Assembly (NCBI GenBank): GCA_012932865.1
Contig: SAXG01000009.1
Span: forward strand, 295,163 to 359,162
Length of the DNA: 64,000 nucleotides
Source of the DNA: Amylostereum areolatum
Taxonomy: Eukaryota > Basidiomycota > Agaricomycetes > Russulales > Stereaceae
Direction of reading: 5' to 3'
Shown here: positions 1 through 11,547 of the stretch, in pieces
Position numbering within the stretch: the stretch's first letter is position 1
Layout of the letters: the number at the start of each line of letters is the position of its first letter
The notes under the pieces: generated by a model
What the model was told of the DNA's origin: nothing
Seen by the model: only the letters and a program-made list of their open reading frames with translations
Database searches by the model: none
Program-made: the position numbers and the translations under genes

Positions 1-245
1 GTGAGGCTCTTGGAATAGCGGTGCCCGCGGTACTCGCTGCTGCGCTCTTTGCTGGTGCGCTCGGGGCTGCGCGGTGGGGGTGGGACGTAGTGATGACGGG
101 TGGAGGGCGTGGCGTGTCCGGAGGAGTTGGAGCGGGAAAGCACGCCTGTGGACGTGGTTTTGATGGCGTAAGGATGAGGGTTGGGTTTGTGGGGTGAAGG
201 AGGGAACGGGGAGAGCGGCGGAGCGGCGGCGGCGGCGGTACTCAT
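1..245 (-). CDS. 5' end of an unrecognised gene, cut by the window edge
   Basis: An open frame runs from an ATG at 245 to the left edge with no stop in about 81 codons. The N-terminus is Ala-rich, then Pro/Ser/His-rich, with PPPPRSPERTSKERSSEYRG-type charged sequence near the edge. This looks like a disordered N-terminal region of a fungal regulatory or structural protein; no domain is visible in the part seen. The start follows a purine-rich leader. I do not recognise the family. Confidence 0.5.
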   Translation of the reverse strand, partial: MSTAAAAAPPLSPFPPSPHKPNPHPYAIKTTSTGVLSRSNSSGHATPSTRHHYVPPPPRSPERTSKERSSEYRGHRYSKSL

Positions 246-1073
246 AGTGGGCGGGAAGGGCGGGAGGCGGGAAGCAGAGAAAGGGGCGGGAGGATGTCGC
301 AGAAGTCGGGCGGACAGCAGGTGTTGTTGAGTTGGAGGAAGCCTTTGTTAGGACGGGTCCGTGTCAGCGCAACTCCAAAGCAAATGGCGACAGCGTACGT
401 TGTAAGTAGGTTGAATAACTTTATAGTACTGAGCTTCACAGAAGCTTCAGATCGGCGTCGAGATAGACAACTTGAACTCGGGAAGTCAGTACTCAGTTAT
501 AGCTTGATCTACGGGAACGATACGTGAGTTCTGGTCAGCCAGGCTGTGACTAGTTCTGAAAGGACCAGGACGTACTCGTTCGATAGAGACGGCTTGTCAG
601 CTCGCTACAAGAGAACGAGCTGGGAGGAGGCGACTTGGGAAGTTTGTCGACTTGTCGTCGGGAACAAACCAAAGTCGAATGACGCGACCTCGTTGTCCCT
701 CCTTCCTCTTATGGGCATATCCTTGCCTTTTATATCCTCACACATTGGCTAAGTATTGGAAATGAAAATCCGACGCAAACGCCGCTGCCAAACGGTCACA
801 ACTTCACATGGCTACTTTTGAGTGTACACTGGTGCTGCGAGGTATTTTCTCTCGCTCCAGACTACGAGAGATCATGCTCAAGTAGTCGCTCGACAATAAC
901 CCAAGGTGTCACATCCGTCACACAACGCTACCAATCGCGACTTCACCATTGGCTACCGGCTTTCTACAGCGTCACAGCTTCTAACCTCACCGTCGTAGTG
1001 CTCGATGCAATCAAGGACCACAAACATACTAACATTGTTGCAATGTTCTATGAAACTTGATCGCCCCCGGATC
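246..1073. other. Intergenic, nothing recognised
   Basis: Lies between the 5' end of the edge gene and the 3' end of SDHC. Only short, low-quality open frames are present. It should hold the promoter of the left-edge gene and the SDHC 3' untranslated region; no clear TATA or repeat was found. Confidence 0.5.
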
Positions 1074-1847
1074 TTACAACAACAACAAACCAACCGTGGC
1101 CACTGCCGTCGCACCAAGCACAGCATATCCAGTCTGGTACACGCCCTTGACAGTGATGACTATCGCAGAGTAAAGGTCAGAAGAGAACGCCAGATGAAGA
1201 GCGCGAAAGAGGAAACGCACATTTGCCGGTATCCCACACAAGATGGCGCACGCCGTTGAACGAGTGGAAAGCGAACGGTGCGGCCAGGATCGTCTTAGCG
1301 GCGACCTTGACCGACGTGGGGAGACTCTTGACGGTTTCAACGATGTTGGCGCTGCTGAATGTGCTCGGCGCGACGAGGTACGCAAGCGAGAAGCCGTAGA
1401 GCACTGTGGGGTGTGCATGTGTGGTCAGAGACGGAGTTCGGAGGATGGCATGGGGCTGGGTACGCACGAACGCTCAGGCCGGCACCGGTAAAGCGGTGAG
1501 CGATGGAGAAGAGCCAGGTCAGCTGGGGCTGGTAGATGGTGAAGTGAGGGCTGGACGGGCGTTTGAGGCGTTGTGTGTTCAGAATCTCCTCCGCGGCGGA
1601 GGGGGGGAACGACTGTGTCTTCACAGTGCTAGAGCATCATTAAACAATAAGTTCGTGGATATTGAACCGCTATTTCTCACCGTTTGAGGAAGGCCTGGCG
1701 CAGAACGACCTGGTTGTTCGCTGAGGGGAGACCGGGAAGTCGTCAGGCGGGATTCTCTCGATGAGATACCGAACAAGACGTACCCATCCTTGGGGCAAAA
1801 GCAGCGCGGCGCAGGGCAGCGCCCATCCCGACGCGAGTGCAGTTCAT
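1074..1847 (-). CDS. SDHC: Succinate dehydrogenase cytochrome b subunit (complex II membrane anchor)
   Basis: Mitochondrial inner-membrane anchor subunit of complex II, which passes electrons from succinate to ubiquinone. Five exons can be read: 1847-1784, 1720-1681, 1628-1468, 1403-1221 and 1159-1074, giving 177 residues with no frameshift. Exons 1-2 encode an Arg-rich, acid-free mitochondrial presequence. Exon 3 holds the family signature [20 protein letters not shown] followed by the SIAHRFTG ubiquinone-site motif. Exon 4 contains [15 protein letters not shown] with the haem-ligand histidine. Three hydrophobic segments follow the signature, the last ending in a poly-Leu C-terminus. Length agrees with fungal SdhC/Sdh3. 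All introns are 52-64 nt with GT..AG ends. The gene stands alone, divergent from KU70 about 310 nt away. Confidence 0.93.
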
Positions 1848-2158
1848 CGTGGACGAGGCGAAAGTTCAGAGAGAGAAGAAAGTTAGGGAGGAGGGTGAAC
1901 GAACAGAGGGGATCATGATGAGCGGGAAATCGGGAGGCTTCGGCGATAATTTCACGTGCAAGTGTCACGTGCAATTCACCCGATTGGGAAAGTGAAGTCA
2001 CGCATATCGTCGCGTCGCGTCGACTCGTCCTTTCCTCTCAACTACCACCATCCTCCTCTGCATTTGACTTTCTCCACCTCACCTTTTCACCGGCGCAGAA
2101 AGAAAGAAATTGTATTCACTTATAGCTCGAACATTACGAACGTCAGGTTGCGAACACG
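1848..2158. promoter_or_regulatory. Divergent promoter region between SDHC and KU70
   Basis: The 311-nt gap separates two start codons that point away from each other, so it must contain both promoters. It is rich in CT tracts near the KU70 start, common in fungal core promoters. No canonical TATA box is evident. Inference from gene positions only. Confidence 0.5.
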
Positions 2159-4904
2159 ATGGCGCCATACGACGACTGGAACAAGCTGGACGAGGAAGAA
2201 GAGGAAGAGCTGCAGGACGCGTCTGTTCGTGTTCTCATCGCACTCATCTGTTATCGGTCTGACATCCGTTTTATATCAGGCGTACGAAAGCAAACGCGAC
2301 GTGATCCTCTTCTGTATCGACTGCTCTCCATCCATGCTCGAGCTCCACGAAGACCCTCGCTATGAAGATGTCCAAACGTGCCACCTCCTCACCGCCCTCG
2401 AAGCTTCCATCCAGATTCAAAAACGAAAAGTCGTCGTCGGCCCGAACGATTCTGTTGGAATTGTATTCTTTAACACGGTGCGCTGCATCCTTTCCCCCCT
2501 CTCTAGGACCTAGAGTTGACACAAGCAGACGAGGCGGAACGAGCCTGGGGAGGGCACGGAGCTGAAGAACGGGACCTATGTTTATCAGCATATATCTACC
2601 ATCAACGCACCCCAAATTTTGGACCTTACCCAGCTTATGGAGGGTGAGTCTTTTCAATGCATTGCGAGGCGCGCGTCATCTTCGAGCTCATTGCCTTTCG
2701 ACGGGTAGAGGCACGCGAGAATGTGGGCCTTCTTCGCGAGTCATATCCACCAACTGACAAGAAGATGCCCATGGGAGATGTTTTCACCAGTTGCAATTGG
2801 GTGATGCGAGACTGGGTGTGTATATGGTCCTTCCTGCTTCACATCGCGTCCCTCACCTAGCCCTCCAGCGCGCCTAAAGCCGCCTCAAAGCGCGTCTTTC
2901 TCATCACGGACGACGACAACCCTCACTCAGGTCCAGGAAGCGACAGACTGATCATGTCCGCCCGCACCACCCTCGTCGACCTCGTCCAAGCGGGCATCAC
3001 CGTCGAGCCCTTCTTCATCAGCACCGACGACAAGCCTTTTGACCGGACCAAGTTCTGGGTTGTGCGTCTTCAACTCCCTCTCTCATCCTCTCTGATCTAA
3101 CAGGATTTTAATCAGAACGTCCTACTGCCCACCAGCACAGACCCCGACGCAGACGCGAACGCGGATTCTACTCTGCCCGACAGCTTCTCCATTACCCGCA
3201 TCGACGACCTCCTTTGAACAAATGCGTTTTCACGAGGTACCCAAGCGTGCGCTCTTCAGCATACCGTTCACGCTCGCGGAGGGCTTCATCAGTCGGCGTC
3301 AAGGGGTACGGACTCGTCACGGAGCAGAAAAAGGGGGCGTACAGGTACTTCGTCGACCTCGGCGATCGAATGGAGGTTGCGGAAAGTAGGACCGTGTATG
3401 TCGACGAGGTGATCCGTCTGTTCTTTCTCTGTGACGCTGTTCTGACCGTCTCGTCCAGGGTCGGGAAGCGGAGGTCAACAAGAACGATATGTTGTTCGGG
3501 ATGACGCTTGGTGCAACCGCGGACGATGACGATTCAGTTGATCATGGATTTGGTGCACGAGCTGTGCGACCTGGAGAGCGAGTTTGTCCATTTCATTTTA
3601 TGTACGATCCCAGTGTCTCTAACGGTATACGACCACAAGGTGTTTTACACGGCCGAAGAGGTGAAGTCCTTCCGCACCTTGGGTTTAGAACCCGGTATCA
3701 AACTCCTTGGCTTCAAAGACCGGTCAGATCTCGCCTTCGAAGACAACGTCAAACATTCCCAGTTCATCTACCCGGACGAGATGGTACGTCCTCGTCCCTA
3801 TTGGCTCCTCCGTCCTCTGACGAAACGCACAAGCAGGCCTACGCGGGTAGCAAACGCACCTTCAGTGCCCTCCTCAAGTCCATGCTCAAGAAGGACAAGC
3901 TCGCGCTCGTGCGTGCGATGATGCGGAGTAACTCCACGCCCACCTTCTGTGCGATGCTGCCACAGGCCGAACGCTTCGACGACGCGGGGTGGAGCGAGCC
4001 CGCCGGGTTCCACCTCATCCCACTGCCTTTCGCAGACGACATCCGCGCGGCGCCGATCGAGGAGGCGTTCAGAGGTAAGTTTGCTCCTTCCTCCCTGTGT
4101 TCGGTGCTGATGGTGCGGGTCGGTTTTAGCGGGAGAAGACCTGGTGGACACCGTGCGGCCATTCGTGAAGAAATTGTCTCTCAAGAACGCCTATGAGCCC
4201 GAATCGTATCCGAATCCTGGTACGTGCAGCTCCGGTCTGCATCTATGTTACTCCGCCGCTCATGGACATGCGTTCTGGGCAGCTCTGGCCTTCCACAACG
4301 AACAGCTCGAGGCGAGCGCGTTCCGCGAGGAGTACGACCCTGAGGCATTCGAGGACCTCACACTGCCCAAGTATGCCGCCATCCATAAGGTCCGTCCGCC
4401 CGTTCTGCTGGTTGGCTCGTCCTCGACTGACGAGCGTTGTGAGAGCAGAAGATTGGGCCCATGATTCGGGAGTGGAAGAGGCTTGTGAGGGAGGACGACT
4501 CAGCGAACGCGATCATCGCGGCCGTCGGTTCGAAGCGCAAGGCGGTATGTTGGCTCCTTGGATGGTGTCATGTATTTCTTTTCTTTCTGGTGGCTGATGG
4601 TTGTGTTTTTCGGTAGGACGTGTCGGTGGGCGAGAGTGAAATCAGAAGTAAGTGGGAAGCGGACGCGTTGGGGAAGGTGCGCTTTTCTTTTCGAGTGGGG
4701 TGGGCTCGCGCTGATGGGTGCTTCTACCTGTAGCTGCGTGTGGATCAGATGAAGGTCCGTTGGTTGGTTTGCGCGCAGGGGCGGGCACTGACGATGGACT
4801 TGTGTTTCTAGGAGTTTCTCAAGAGCAAGAGTCTACCTACGTCTGGGAAGAAGGCCGATCTTGCGGAGAGGATCGGGGAATGGCTGGAATCGCACCCGAC
4901 CTGA
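2159..4904 (+). CDS. KU70: Ku70, DNA-end-binding subunit for non-homologous end joining
   Basis: Ku70 pairs with Ku80, binds broken DNA ends and recruits the end-joining machinery; it also acts at telomeres. In order: an acidic N-terminus (MAPYDDWNKLDEEEEEEL), a von Willebrand A-like domain (RDVILFCIDCSPSM at exon 2), the beta-barrel core (KRALFSIPFTLAEGF, GVKGYGLVTEQKKGAYRYFV, EEVKSFRTLGLEPG), the C-terminal arm (FHLIPLPFADDIR), and a SAP DNA-binding domain at the end (LRVDQMKEFLKSKSLPTSGKK...). Roughly a dozen short introns. Two one-base insertions interrupt one core exon, near 3213 (before EQMRFHEV) and 3291 (before GVKGYG). The flanking sequence on both sides is perfectly Ku70-like, so sequencing error is more likely than loss of the gene, but a real double frameshift would remove the barrel and SAP domain. 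Confidence 0.92.
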
Positions 4905-5046
4905 GCGACCGTACACGACATTCTCCACCCCTTTTTGCCGGGCACCTTCCTCCCTATCATTGCTCTCGTCGTGCTTTGGACTTACGATATCAGCATCTAC
5001 TAGTGATTATACTTGGATTTGTATGGTACTCATAGACGGACTTGTA

Positions 5047-7846
5047 CTAATACTCTTCGTCCGAATCGACGACCCACGCAGCGCTCTTGATTGTGATTCC
5101 ATCCGGATCGCGAGCGGTGAGACGTCCAGGGTTTCTGTCCACCTTCCTTCGCTTCCTTCGTCCGTCTCTCTCCTCGCCGCCTCCCGTTTTCTCCATAGCC
5201 ACCTCGCTATGCGTCTCCCGGTCTGACCCGTCCTCGCCCTTCTTCTTTCTCTTCCGCTTTTTCTGCGGCCCTCCTCCCTTTTCGTTCGGCTTTCCGCCTA
5301 TTTCCTTTGGAGTCTGCTTCTCCGCTTGCACCGTCCTCGTCCTCGTCTCTTCTCTCGTTTCCACATCCATGGCCGCACCCCGCACCTCCTTCTGTTTCAG
5401 CTTACCCTTCTCTCCAGCCTCCCTACGCTTCCTCCCTCTTTTTGCAAACAGCGTTCTGGCCTTCGTCGTTTTCAATCTCTCCTCTTCCTCTTCCTCCTCC
5501 TCCTTCACCCGTACCCCAAGCTCCCTCCACACCGCCTTCTCCGCCGCCGGCGCCGCGCGCTCGTCCGCCTCGTCCAGCCTTTCCTCCGTTTTGATTTCCT
5601 CGTCCAACCCGTCCTCGTCCTCGGAAGAAAGGAGCTCGGGTTCGGCGGCGAGCAGGGCACGCTCGTGCGCGGACTGCCCGGCCTGGGTGCCCGGTGCGAC
5701 GACGCCGAAGGAGTAAGTTGCGGGGAGGACGGTGGGGTGATGCAGGAAGGGAAGGTAGATGTGGTGCGGATGGGGAATGAGGGCGGTTGGCGAAAGCGAG
5801 TGGTCGGATCTCGAGATGGGTTTCGGTGGTTCATCGGCCTCGGCATCACTGTCAGTGTCGGTGTCGGTGTCGGTGTCGGTGTCAGAATGGAGGTCCTTCT
5901 TCGCCTTGCCCTTCGGTGTGCGTGTCGGAGCGGGAGCGTCCCTGTTTGCTTCACCGTCTTCTGCTTCCTCTTCGCCTTCCTCGTCGGAGGCCTCTGGGAA
6001 CCGCCCAAGCAGAGATGAAAAGTGTGCATGTTTGCTCAGGCCTGCATGTCCTCCAAGCCCGAGGCCGACCCGCACGTTCCTCGGGAGCACCTACCCAACC
6101 AGCTCATCAACCACCGCCAACAGCGACACCGCATATAAGAACAAAACATACCTGCCGTTCCTTGCCCATCCGCCAGGCCTTCGTGTGCGCCTTGAGGTCA
6201 TATTCAATCTCGCGCGCTTCGATGGTTCGATGCATGAGCCTCCGGACGAAGTCTTCGACGAGCGTGTGCAGGAGCTGGATCGTCTCGCCAGAGACGTGGG
6301 TGTTGACGCCCTCGGGGGCCGTCTCGTCGAGTTGGGGGTACAGCCTGTGAGTTCGACGCATGAGTTAATATGATATCACGGATCGATAGGAGAAAGGGCT
6401 AGGGGAGAGTGGAAAGAAAATGAAAGAGCCTTACTTCATGACTCGGCCGAGGGCGCCAAGGTGGAAGAGGTCCATCCTGTGTTCGCGGAGGTAGTCGTAG
6501 TCAATGTCGAGGTCCTCGAGTTGCCGTTTGATTTTGTATGGACGTGTCGTCCCGCCCTTGTTGGGTTTCTTCTTCTTCTTTTTCTCCCCCTCCTTATCCT
6601 CCTCGTCTTCGTCATCTTCTTCGTCGGACGGTTCGACAGAGTGGGAGGGCCCCGCGCCCACGCTCTGGAGCTCCAGTTGTAGGTCCTCCTGCAGAGCGCG
6701 AGGCCGCGATTGATGTTGCCTTTTTATCCTTAGACCGTCGACCGGGTTTGAGACGCGAGGTCTCGGTGGAGACCACGCCGCCGCTTGCTTCTGCTCGTTT
6801 ACGACGCATGTAAAGGCGCTTGTATAGACGACGGCGAGACGTTGGAGAGAGATTTTCGGGGATGGCATCGTCGTTGTCACCGGCAGAAGGGTTGGATGGG
6901 TCGGGAAGTGCAGGGGGTAGAGGAGGAGGAGGAGTCTGTGGTCGAGAAGGAGTATGTGAAGCAGCCGTATGGGGCGTATGCGCGCTCGACGATTCCGCGA
7001 GGAGAAGTGGGTCGATGAGGGCGTCGTCGATTGGACGGGGAGCGTCCTTGGCCTCTGTTGGCCGCCCCACGGGTGGTTGCGACTCCTCCTTTTCACCAGT
7101 GTGCTTCAGAGAGACCTGGCCATCTTCTCCGTCGCGCAGTGTGCGATCCAGCACGGCAAGCTGGACGCCATCGAGACTGCGCAAGGCGTCCTCCCTTCCC
7201 CACTGCGCCTCGTGCTTCTCTTTCCACTGGGCGAAAATCCGGAACTTCTCCTTCTCGGCCGCGCGGTCCCGCTCGACGCCCTTCATCGCGCCACGGGGCG
7301 CGCGCACAGACGACTGGAACGCGATTCGCCGCCTCCTCGCGGTCCAGAGCACGCGTCTCGTCCTCGTAGTGGGGCTCCGCGCCGCACAGCAGCGCTGCTT
7401 GTTCCTCCTCGAGCTCGACGAGATCTTCCGAAGCCTCGTGCGCCTGGGGCATCTTCGCGCGAGACGTGAGCAGCGAGCCCGCCGTCGTCTTCAGCCCGTC
7501 TTGAAGCAACCTGATGTATATCGCCACGTCCACCGCCGTCTTGGTGCCGACGTGCGCCGCGATGAGGTCGGGTCGGAGACGGGAGTATACGGCGAGACCA
7601 TGGAAGAAGAGCTGCTTTTTCGGACGGCGTCCAGTATCCGGAGGGAGGGTGGAAAGAGTGTTCGAGGTGGCCCTCTGCAGTCGCGATCTGGCCGGTTAGG
7701 TGGGCACGGGTGGCAGAGGCATGCTGTGGGAGATGAGACTGGAGGTAGACAAAGTTGGGAGGGGCCTTGTTTTCGAGCTCCGCATCTGATGTCTGAGAGA
7801 GGCCGTCGCCGCCGCTGACTCGGAGTGCTTTGGCCCGGTGAGCCAT
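5047..7846 (-). CDS. SANT/Myb-like protein, possibly the Rrn5-like subunit of the RNA polymerase I upstream factor
   Basis: The N-terminal region has SGYWTPSEKAAL...HGLAVYSRLRPDLIAAHVGTK..VDVAIYIRLL, a SANT-type fold resembling Rrn5, which helps place RNA polymerase I on rDNA promoters. A charged coiled-coil segment follows (ERDRAAEKEKFRIFAQWKEKHE), then acidic DEEDDEDEED/poly-Lys stretches, a helical segment (EDLDIDYDYLREHRMDLFHL), a histone-fold-like exon (ETIQLLHTLVEDFVRRLMHRTIEAREIEYD) and a very long basic/acidic tail. Three exons are split by introns near 6435-6340 and 6155-6090. At least three one-base frameshifts are needed to keep the frame: near 7605, between 7290 and 7350, and near 6700. 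The assignment rests on the SANT-like segment and overall plan and is tentative. Convergent with KU70. Confidence 0.55.
5851..5883 (+). repeat. Hexanucleotide microsatellite, about 5 x GTCGGT, inside the Rrn5-like gene
   Basis: On the minus strand the repeat encodes an alternating Asp-Thr run followed by Asp-Ser within the disordered acidic part of the protein. The period of six keeps the reading frame, so copy number can vary without breaking the gene. Confidence 0.85.
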
Positions 7847-8563
7847 ATCGTATCAGGAAGTTATAATAGTGAAGCCACCGCCAGTCCGGAGTAGACGTCT
7901 TTAAGAAATAGATCTGAGCGTGCAGTGTTCGATCTATATTTATACCCGCGAAATGTCAGTGTCCTTGAAAAAGCCCGATAAGTGTCTGGAGAAACCAACC
8001 GGCGCTGGAAAATCGGAGTCGAGGGTGCGAAGCTTCACCCTAGAAACTCTAGCCGTGAGAGGGAGCTCCATATACAGCTACCGACGGTCCGGTTCACTCA
8101 TCCTTCTACTTGGATTCAAGGTGTGCTGGCAATGCGGTTCGAAAGTTGAACGTTGAACGTACGTTGAACGTTGAAGACGGTGAAGTCCAAGTTATCTCTC
8201 AGGAAAACTGCCCCAAGTAACGTGACCGAGCGTAAACCACATTACGTGAGCCTAATTCGCTCGAACTCCATCCTAGTCACCGTGACAATTTGTAGACGAA
8301 ATGAGTAGCAATTGAGTAGGGTATGGGTAAGCGTCGTAGGAAGTGTCCAAAGGTCCACGGTGGACCTCGAAAGTAAACAAAATGAGTAGCAGTTGCCCAA
8401 GGTATGGGTATACATCGTATGAAGTGTCCAAAGGTCCATGGCGAACCTCAAAGTAAAGTGTATGTAAATGTAAATGTAAGTGAAGGGCGCAGAGCGGAAG
8501 AGTCCATGGAGTGAAAAATGAAAAAAGAGCCACAAGTATCAAAACTGGAATGCGCGGCGGATA
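7847..8563. other. Intergenic between Rrn5-like gene and K1, with short repeats
   Basis: Contains GTTGAACGT repeated four times around 8145-8175 and the tandem duplication at 8292-8452 listed separately. No credible coding region. Expected to carry the Rrn5-like promoter at the left and the K1 3' end at the right. Confidence 0.55.
8292..8452. repeat. Two-copy tandem repeat, unit about 80 bp
   Basis: Unit 1 (8292-8372) and unit 2 (8373-8452) share GAAATGAGTAGCA, GGTATGGGTA and AGTGTCCAAAGGTCCA at the same spacing with scattered substitutions. A fragment of a third unit starts at 8453 (GTAAAG). The copies are diverged, so the duplication is not recent. Confidence 0.85.
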
Positions 8564-9508
8564 TCACTGCTTTGCATTTGACGACGACGAAACACTAGGC
8601 GACGAGCAGACTGGAGAGCGTCTCCTCTTCGACGACCTTGGAGGATCGGGCTCTGAATCATCCGCAAACGCGGTCGACGCCACTCGTTTCTTGGAAGGTG
8701 ACGAAGGCGAGGGCGGAGCCAGAGCCGGAGATGAGGGGCGTGCTGGCGAGCCTACTCTCTTCAACGCATCCGTAGTGCCAGAGAGGGCGTCGTCCCCACA
8801 CGAGGCCAGCGCGGAAGATTTCTCGGAAGGCGAAGCCGCGGTTGGAACCAAAGGCGGAGGCGAAGAACCGGAACGTGCTGGCGAGCAACGCCTCTTGGCG
8901 ACGCTAGCTCGCCCGTTGTCCGGAGGGGTGGCCGGAAATGATCGTTTCTTGGATGGTATAGGTGTAGACGAGCTCGGAGGTGGAGAGGCAGACGAGGAGC
9001 GGGCTGGAAGGCATGTCCTCTTCGGAGACCTCATAGCACCAGGGAGTGTCTCATCTTCAAGCTCGTCCGGCGCCGATCGTTTTTTGGAAGGTGGAGGCAA
9101 GGTTGAAGGAGGAGGTGCAGGAGGTGCAGGAGGTGCAGGAGCAGGAGCAGGAGCAGGAGAAGGACGAGAAGGAGAAGGAGGACGAGAAGGAGAAGGAGAA
9201 GGAGACGAGAAACGTCCTGATGTGCGCATCTTCTTTGTGGGCCTCGCAACACCAGAGTCGTCCACAGAAGTGGCCGACAATGATCGTTTGCCCGGAGGCG
9301 ACGACGCAGCTGGGGTCGGAGCTGGGGACGAACTTTTTCTCTTCGTTGACTGCGCAGTGTTAGACCGAGCATCGTTCGCAGCCGCGACCGAAGCTGGCCG
9401 GTTTTCGGTGGACGACGACGGTGTCGGTGCCGGCGTCGGACTCCGGGACAGGCTTCTCCTCGTCTCGATTGACGAACACGAGGACGAAGTTGAAGTCGAA
9501 GGTTTCAA
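8564..9508 (-). repeat. Degenerate tandem repeats in the coding tail of K1
   Basis: About five units of 40-60 codons. Each has a Ser-Pro run, a basic PSKKR(S/V) block, 10-15 residues with DD or DE, then a second basic block (KRTCLPAR, KRRCSPAR, KRVGSPAR, KRRRSPVC). Unit starts are near 9360, 9080, 8970, 8850 and 8690 on the plus strand. Units differ in sequence and length. Confidence 0.7.
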
Positions 9509-11470
9509 ATGAAATCGGACTTGGGTCTGCCGTCCAGCCGTACTTCTTCATATTTGCCGCCACCGCGTCCATGCTACCGTCATCCTCAGGCCATGATTCG
9601 TCTTCGAGTGCCGTATTGAACACCTTCAAGAAGTGATCCGAGGTCTTGAGGGCGTCCAGCGCGCTCTGGCGCACCGCGGGCTGCACCCTGTCCGCTGCCG
9701 CGTACGTAGCACGGAAGAACAGGCGGCGAAGTTCTTCGATGACATTGATGCACGGTTTGCTGAAATAGTCATTGATTGTCGGGCCCTGCCAGTATGCACC
9801 GTGGAAAAAGGAACGTTTGTGCATAGCAGTGATGCGGGGTGAGCTCTCCTTCAGACCTGCGAAGAACACGTTGTCAATCTCGTCCTTCAAGCAGTGAATA
9901 CCGCTGGGACGGTGGTGGACAAGGTGAAACATGAGGACGTGGAAGAATGACTCCAGCTCGTCGCCTAGCTGAGGTTTCGCAAGTTCTAGCTTCTCCATCA
10001 GTCGTGCTGAGACAAAAGGCCATGTTCCCTGCATACGGTTTAGAGGAGTGTGGTGGCGGAATAAGGGAGAGCACGTACTACGTGACCTCGTGATCCAATG
10101 GCAGCATTATATGCGAGACCCCAATCAATCAGGATACCCTCTCCGTCGTCCGTGATAAGAATATTCCCAGAGCTAATATCGCCGTGCAAGATGCCCGCTT
10201 CGGTGTATGCTTTAGAGTGAGCTAGTGCATCGTTAGACCAGGTGCGCCAGGTGAAACAAGGGAGAAGACTTACCGACGACCGCATCGCGAATTGCAGTAA
10301 ACAGCTGGTGCGTAGACTTGAACGTGTTGAGGGGACGCCCGATGACCCCAAGGGCCATGCGGTAGCGGCTGCGGACGACGGTGGTGGCGTTGAAGCGCAC
10401 CCACGGCGCTTGCGAAAGCTCATGCGTCCGGGTGGCCTGTGTGCCAACGTCGCCCGCACAACGCAGAGGGGCAATGTGGGGGACGTGGTTCTCTTCGAGC
10501 TTCCTGTAGACATCGCCTTCCTTGTAGGAAGACACCGAGTCTGTACGCCACATGTCCTTGAGCCACACCAGCGACCCATCGCGCAAATCAACGGCGACAT
10601 AGCTACGAGTGGCATGCGACCAGACCTTCTCGCGGTATTCGTAAGGATCTGCTACGACATAGAAGGTGCGTTCTCCGGATATATCGTCTTGGACGGCGAC
10701 TTTGGCAGGAGTGTGTCGGGGGAAACTTGAACATGGTCGGAACGACTGAAGGCGGCGCGGGCAAAGGTGGATTCTTCCATTGTTGGAAGGGAGAAAGAGG
10801 TGTCGTGGCCCCGGTGTTCCAATGGCATATGGGCGAATCGCCAAACGAAATCCGTAAGGAGGTTGTCGTTGGCCTTGTAGTCGAACAGTTCCGTTACGAT
10901 GGTGCCTGCGCGATCCCAGCGTAGAAGACGAGCTCCTTGATCGGTGACCAACACCGAAAAGAGAAACGTAAAGTCAGGCCTTGCTTCGATCATCTCCTGG
11001 ATGAGCCTGCTGTGGCGACGAAAGGTGGCACGCGGTCTGGCGGAGGAGCGAAAAATCCAGAAGTCGTCCTGGCCAGGTTTGGGATCGCGGAAGGGGTCGT
11101 GTTCAACGTATTCGAAGATGAGCTCGGCGGGAGCAGGGCTTCCAGCGCGAGGGGATAGGGAGGAAGCGTGGGCCATGAGCCGAGGGGAAGGTGGCAGTGG
11201 TAGGCGATCGTTGGTACCGTCGGGCGGACGGCAAGCGGTGGAAGACGAGGTTTTGGACGACTTGGTCCCCTTCAACCGACAAGATCTCAAACATGGTCAG
11301 TAAGAAGTAAAATGGACGAGAATGCAACACACTGGTTCTCCGTCCGTATTGGATGATTTGCGCAGCCTAAATTGCACGTCGGTCGGTCGGTAGGACATCG
11401 AGGGATGAAGGAAATGCTCCAGAAAGTCGGCAGGCGGCATTGGCCCAATAACAACACTTTCATCTGACAT
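8564..11470 (-). CDS. FunK1 fungal-type protein kinase K1, with a repeated C-terminal tail
   Basis: Fungal-type (PF17667-like) kinase. The start at 11470 opens the subfamily signature VVIGPMPPADFLEHF. After an intron come EYVEHDPFRDP, FLFSVLVTDQGARLLRWDRAG, the nucleotide-lysine region SLVWLKDMWR, EGDVYRKLEENHVPHIA, then in the next exon the catalytic loop HGDISSGNILI with GILIDWGLA (DFG equivalent), and finally GTWPFVSARL...DELESFFHVLMFHLVHHRP of the C-lobe. Catalytic Asp and Asn are present, so it should be an active kinase. The last ~310 residues are Ser/Pro-rich with about five degenerate repeats centred on PSKKRS...KRRRSPARSS. Two one-base frameshifts are needed, near 10706 (just before KVAVQDD) and near 9510 (start of the tail). 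Substrate unknown; the basic tail suggests the nucleus. Confidence 0.85.
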
Positions 11471-11540
11471 GATGGCGAACTTTGGGAGGGTGAAGAGAGA
11501 GATGGGGATGTGTTGATGAGGAGCATGAGGAAATCGGCGT

Positions 11541-11547
11541 ATTTATA
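11541..11547 (-). promoter_or_regulatory. TATA box of K1
   Basis: TATAAAT on the minus strand, 71 nt upstream of the K1 start codon at 11470. Position and sequence fit a fungal core promoter. Confidence 0.55.

Noticed and set aside
5087..6018. Plus-strand frames rich in Ser/Phe/Leu opposite the Rrn5-like gene
   Set aside because: Antisense of the acidic/basic tail; no start context, splice logic or family match.
8145..8452. CRISPR-like array
   Set aside because: Only two diverged tandem units without spacers, in a eukaryotic genome.
8511..9512. A 333-codon open frame on the plus strand, opposite the K1 tail
   Set aside because: It mirrors the repetitive Ser/Pro/Lys tail of K1; GC-rich repeats without stops create such antisense frames. 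It has no domain, and the K1 frame has the conserved tail motif.
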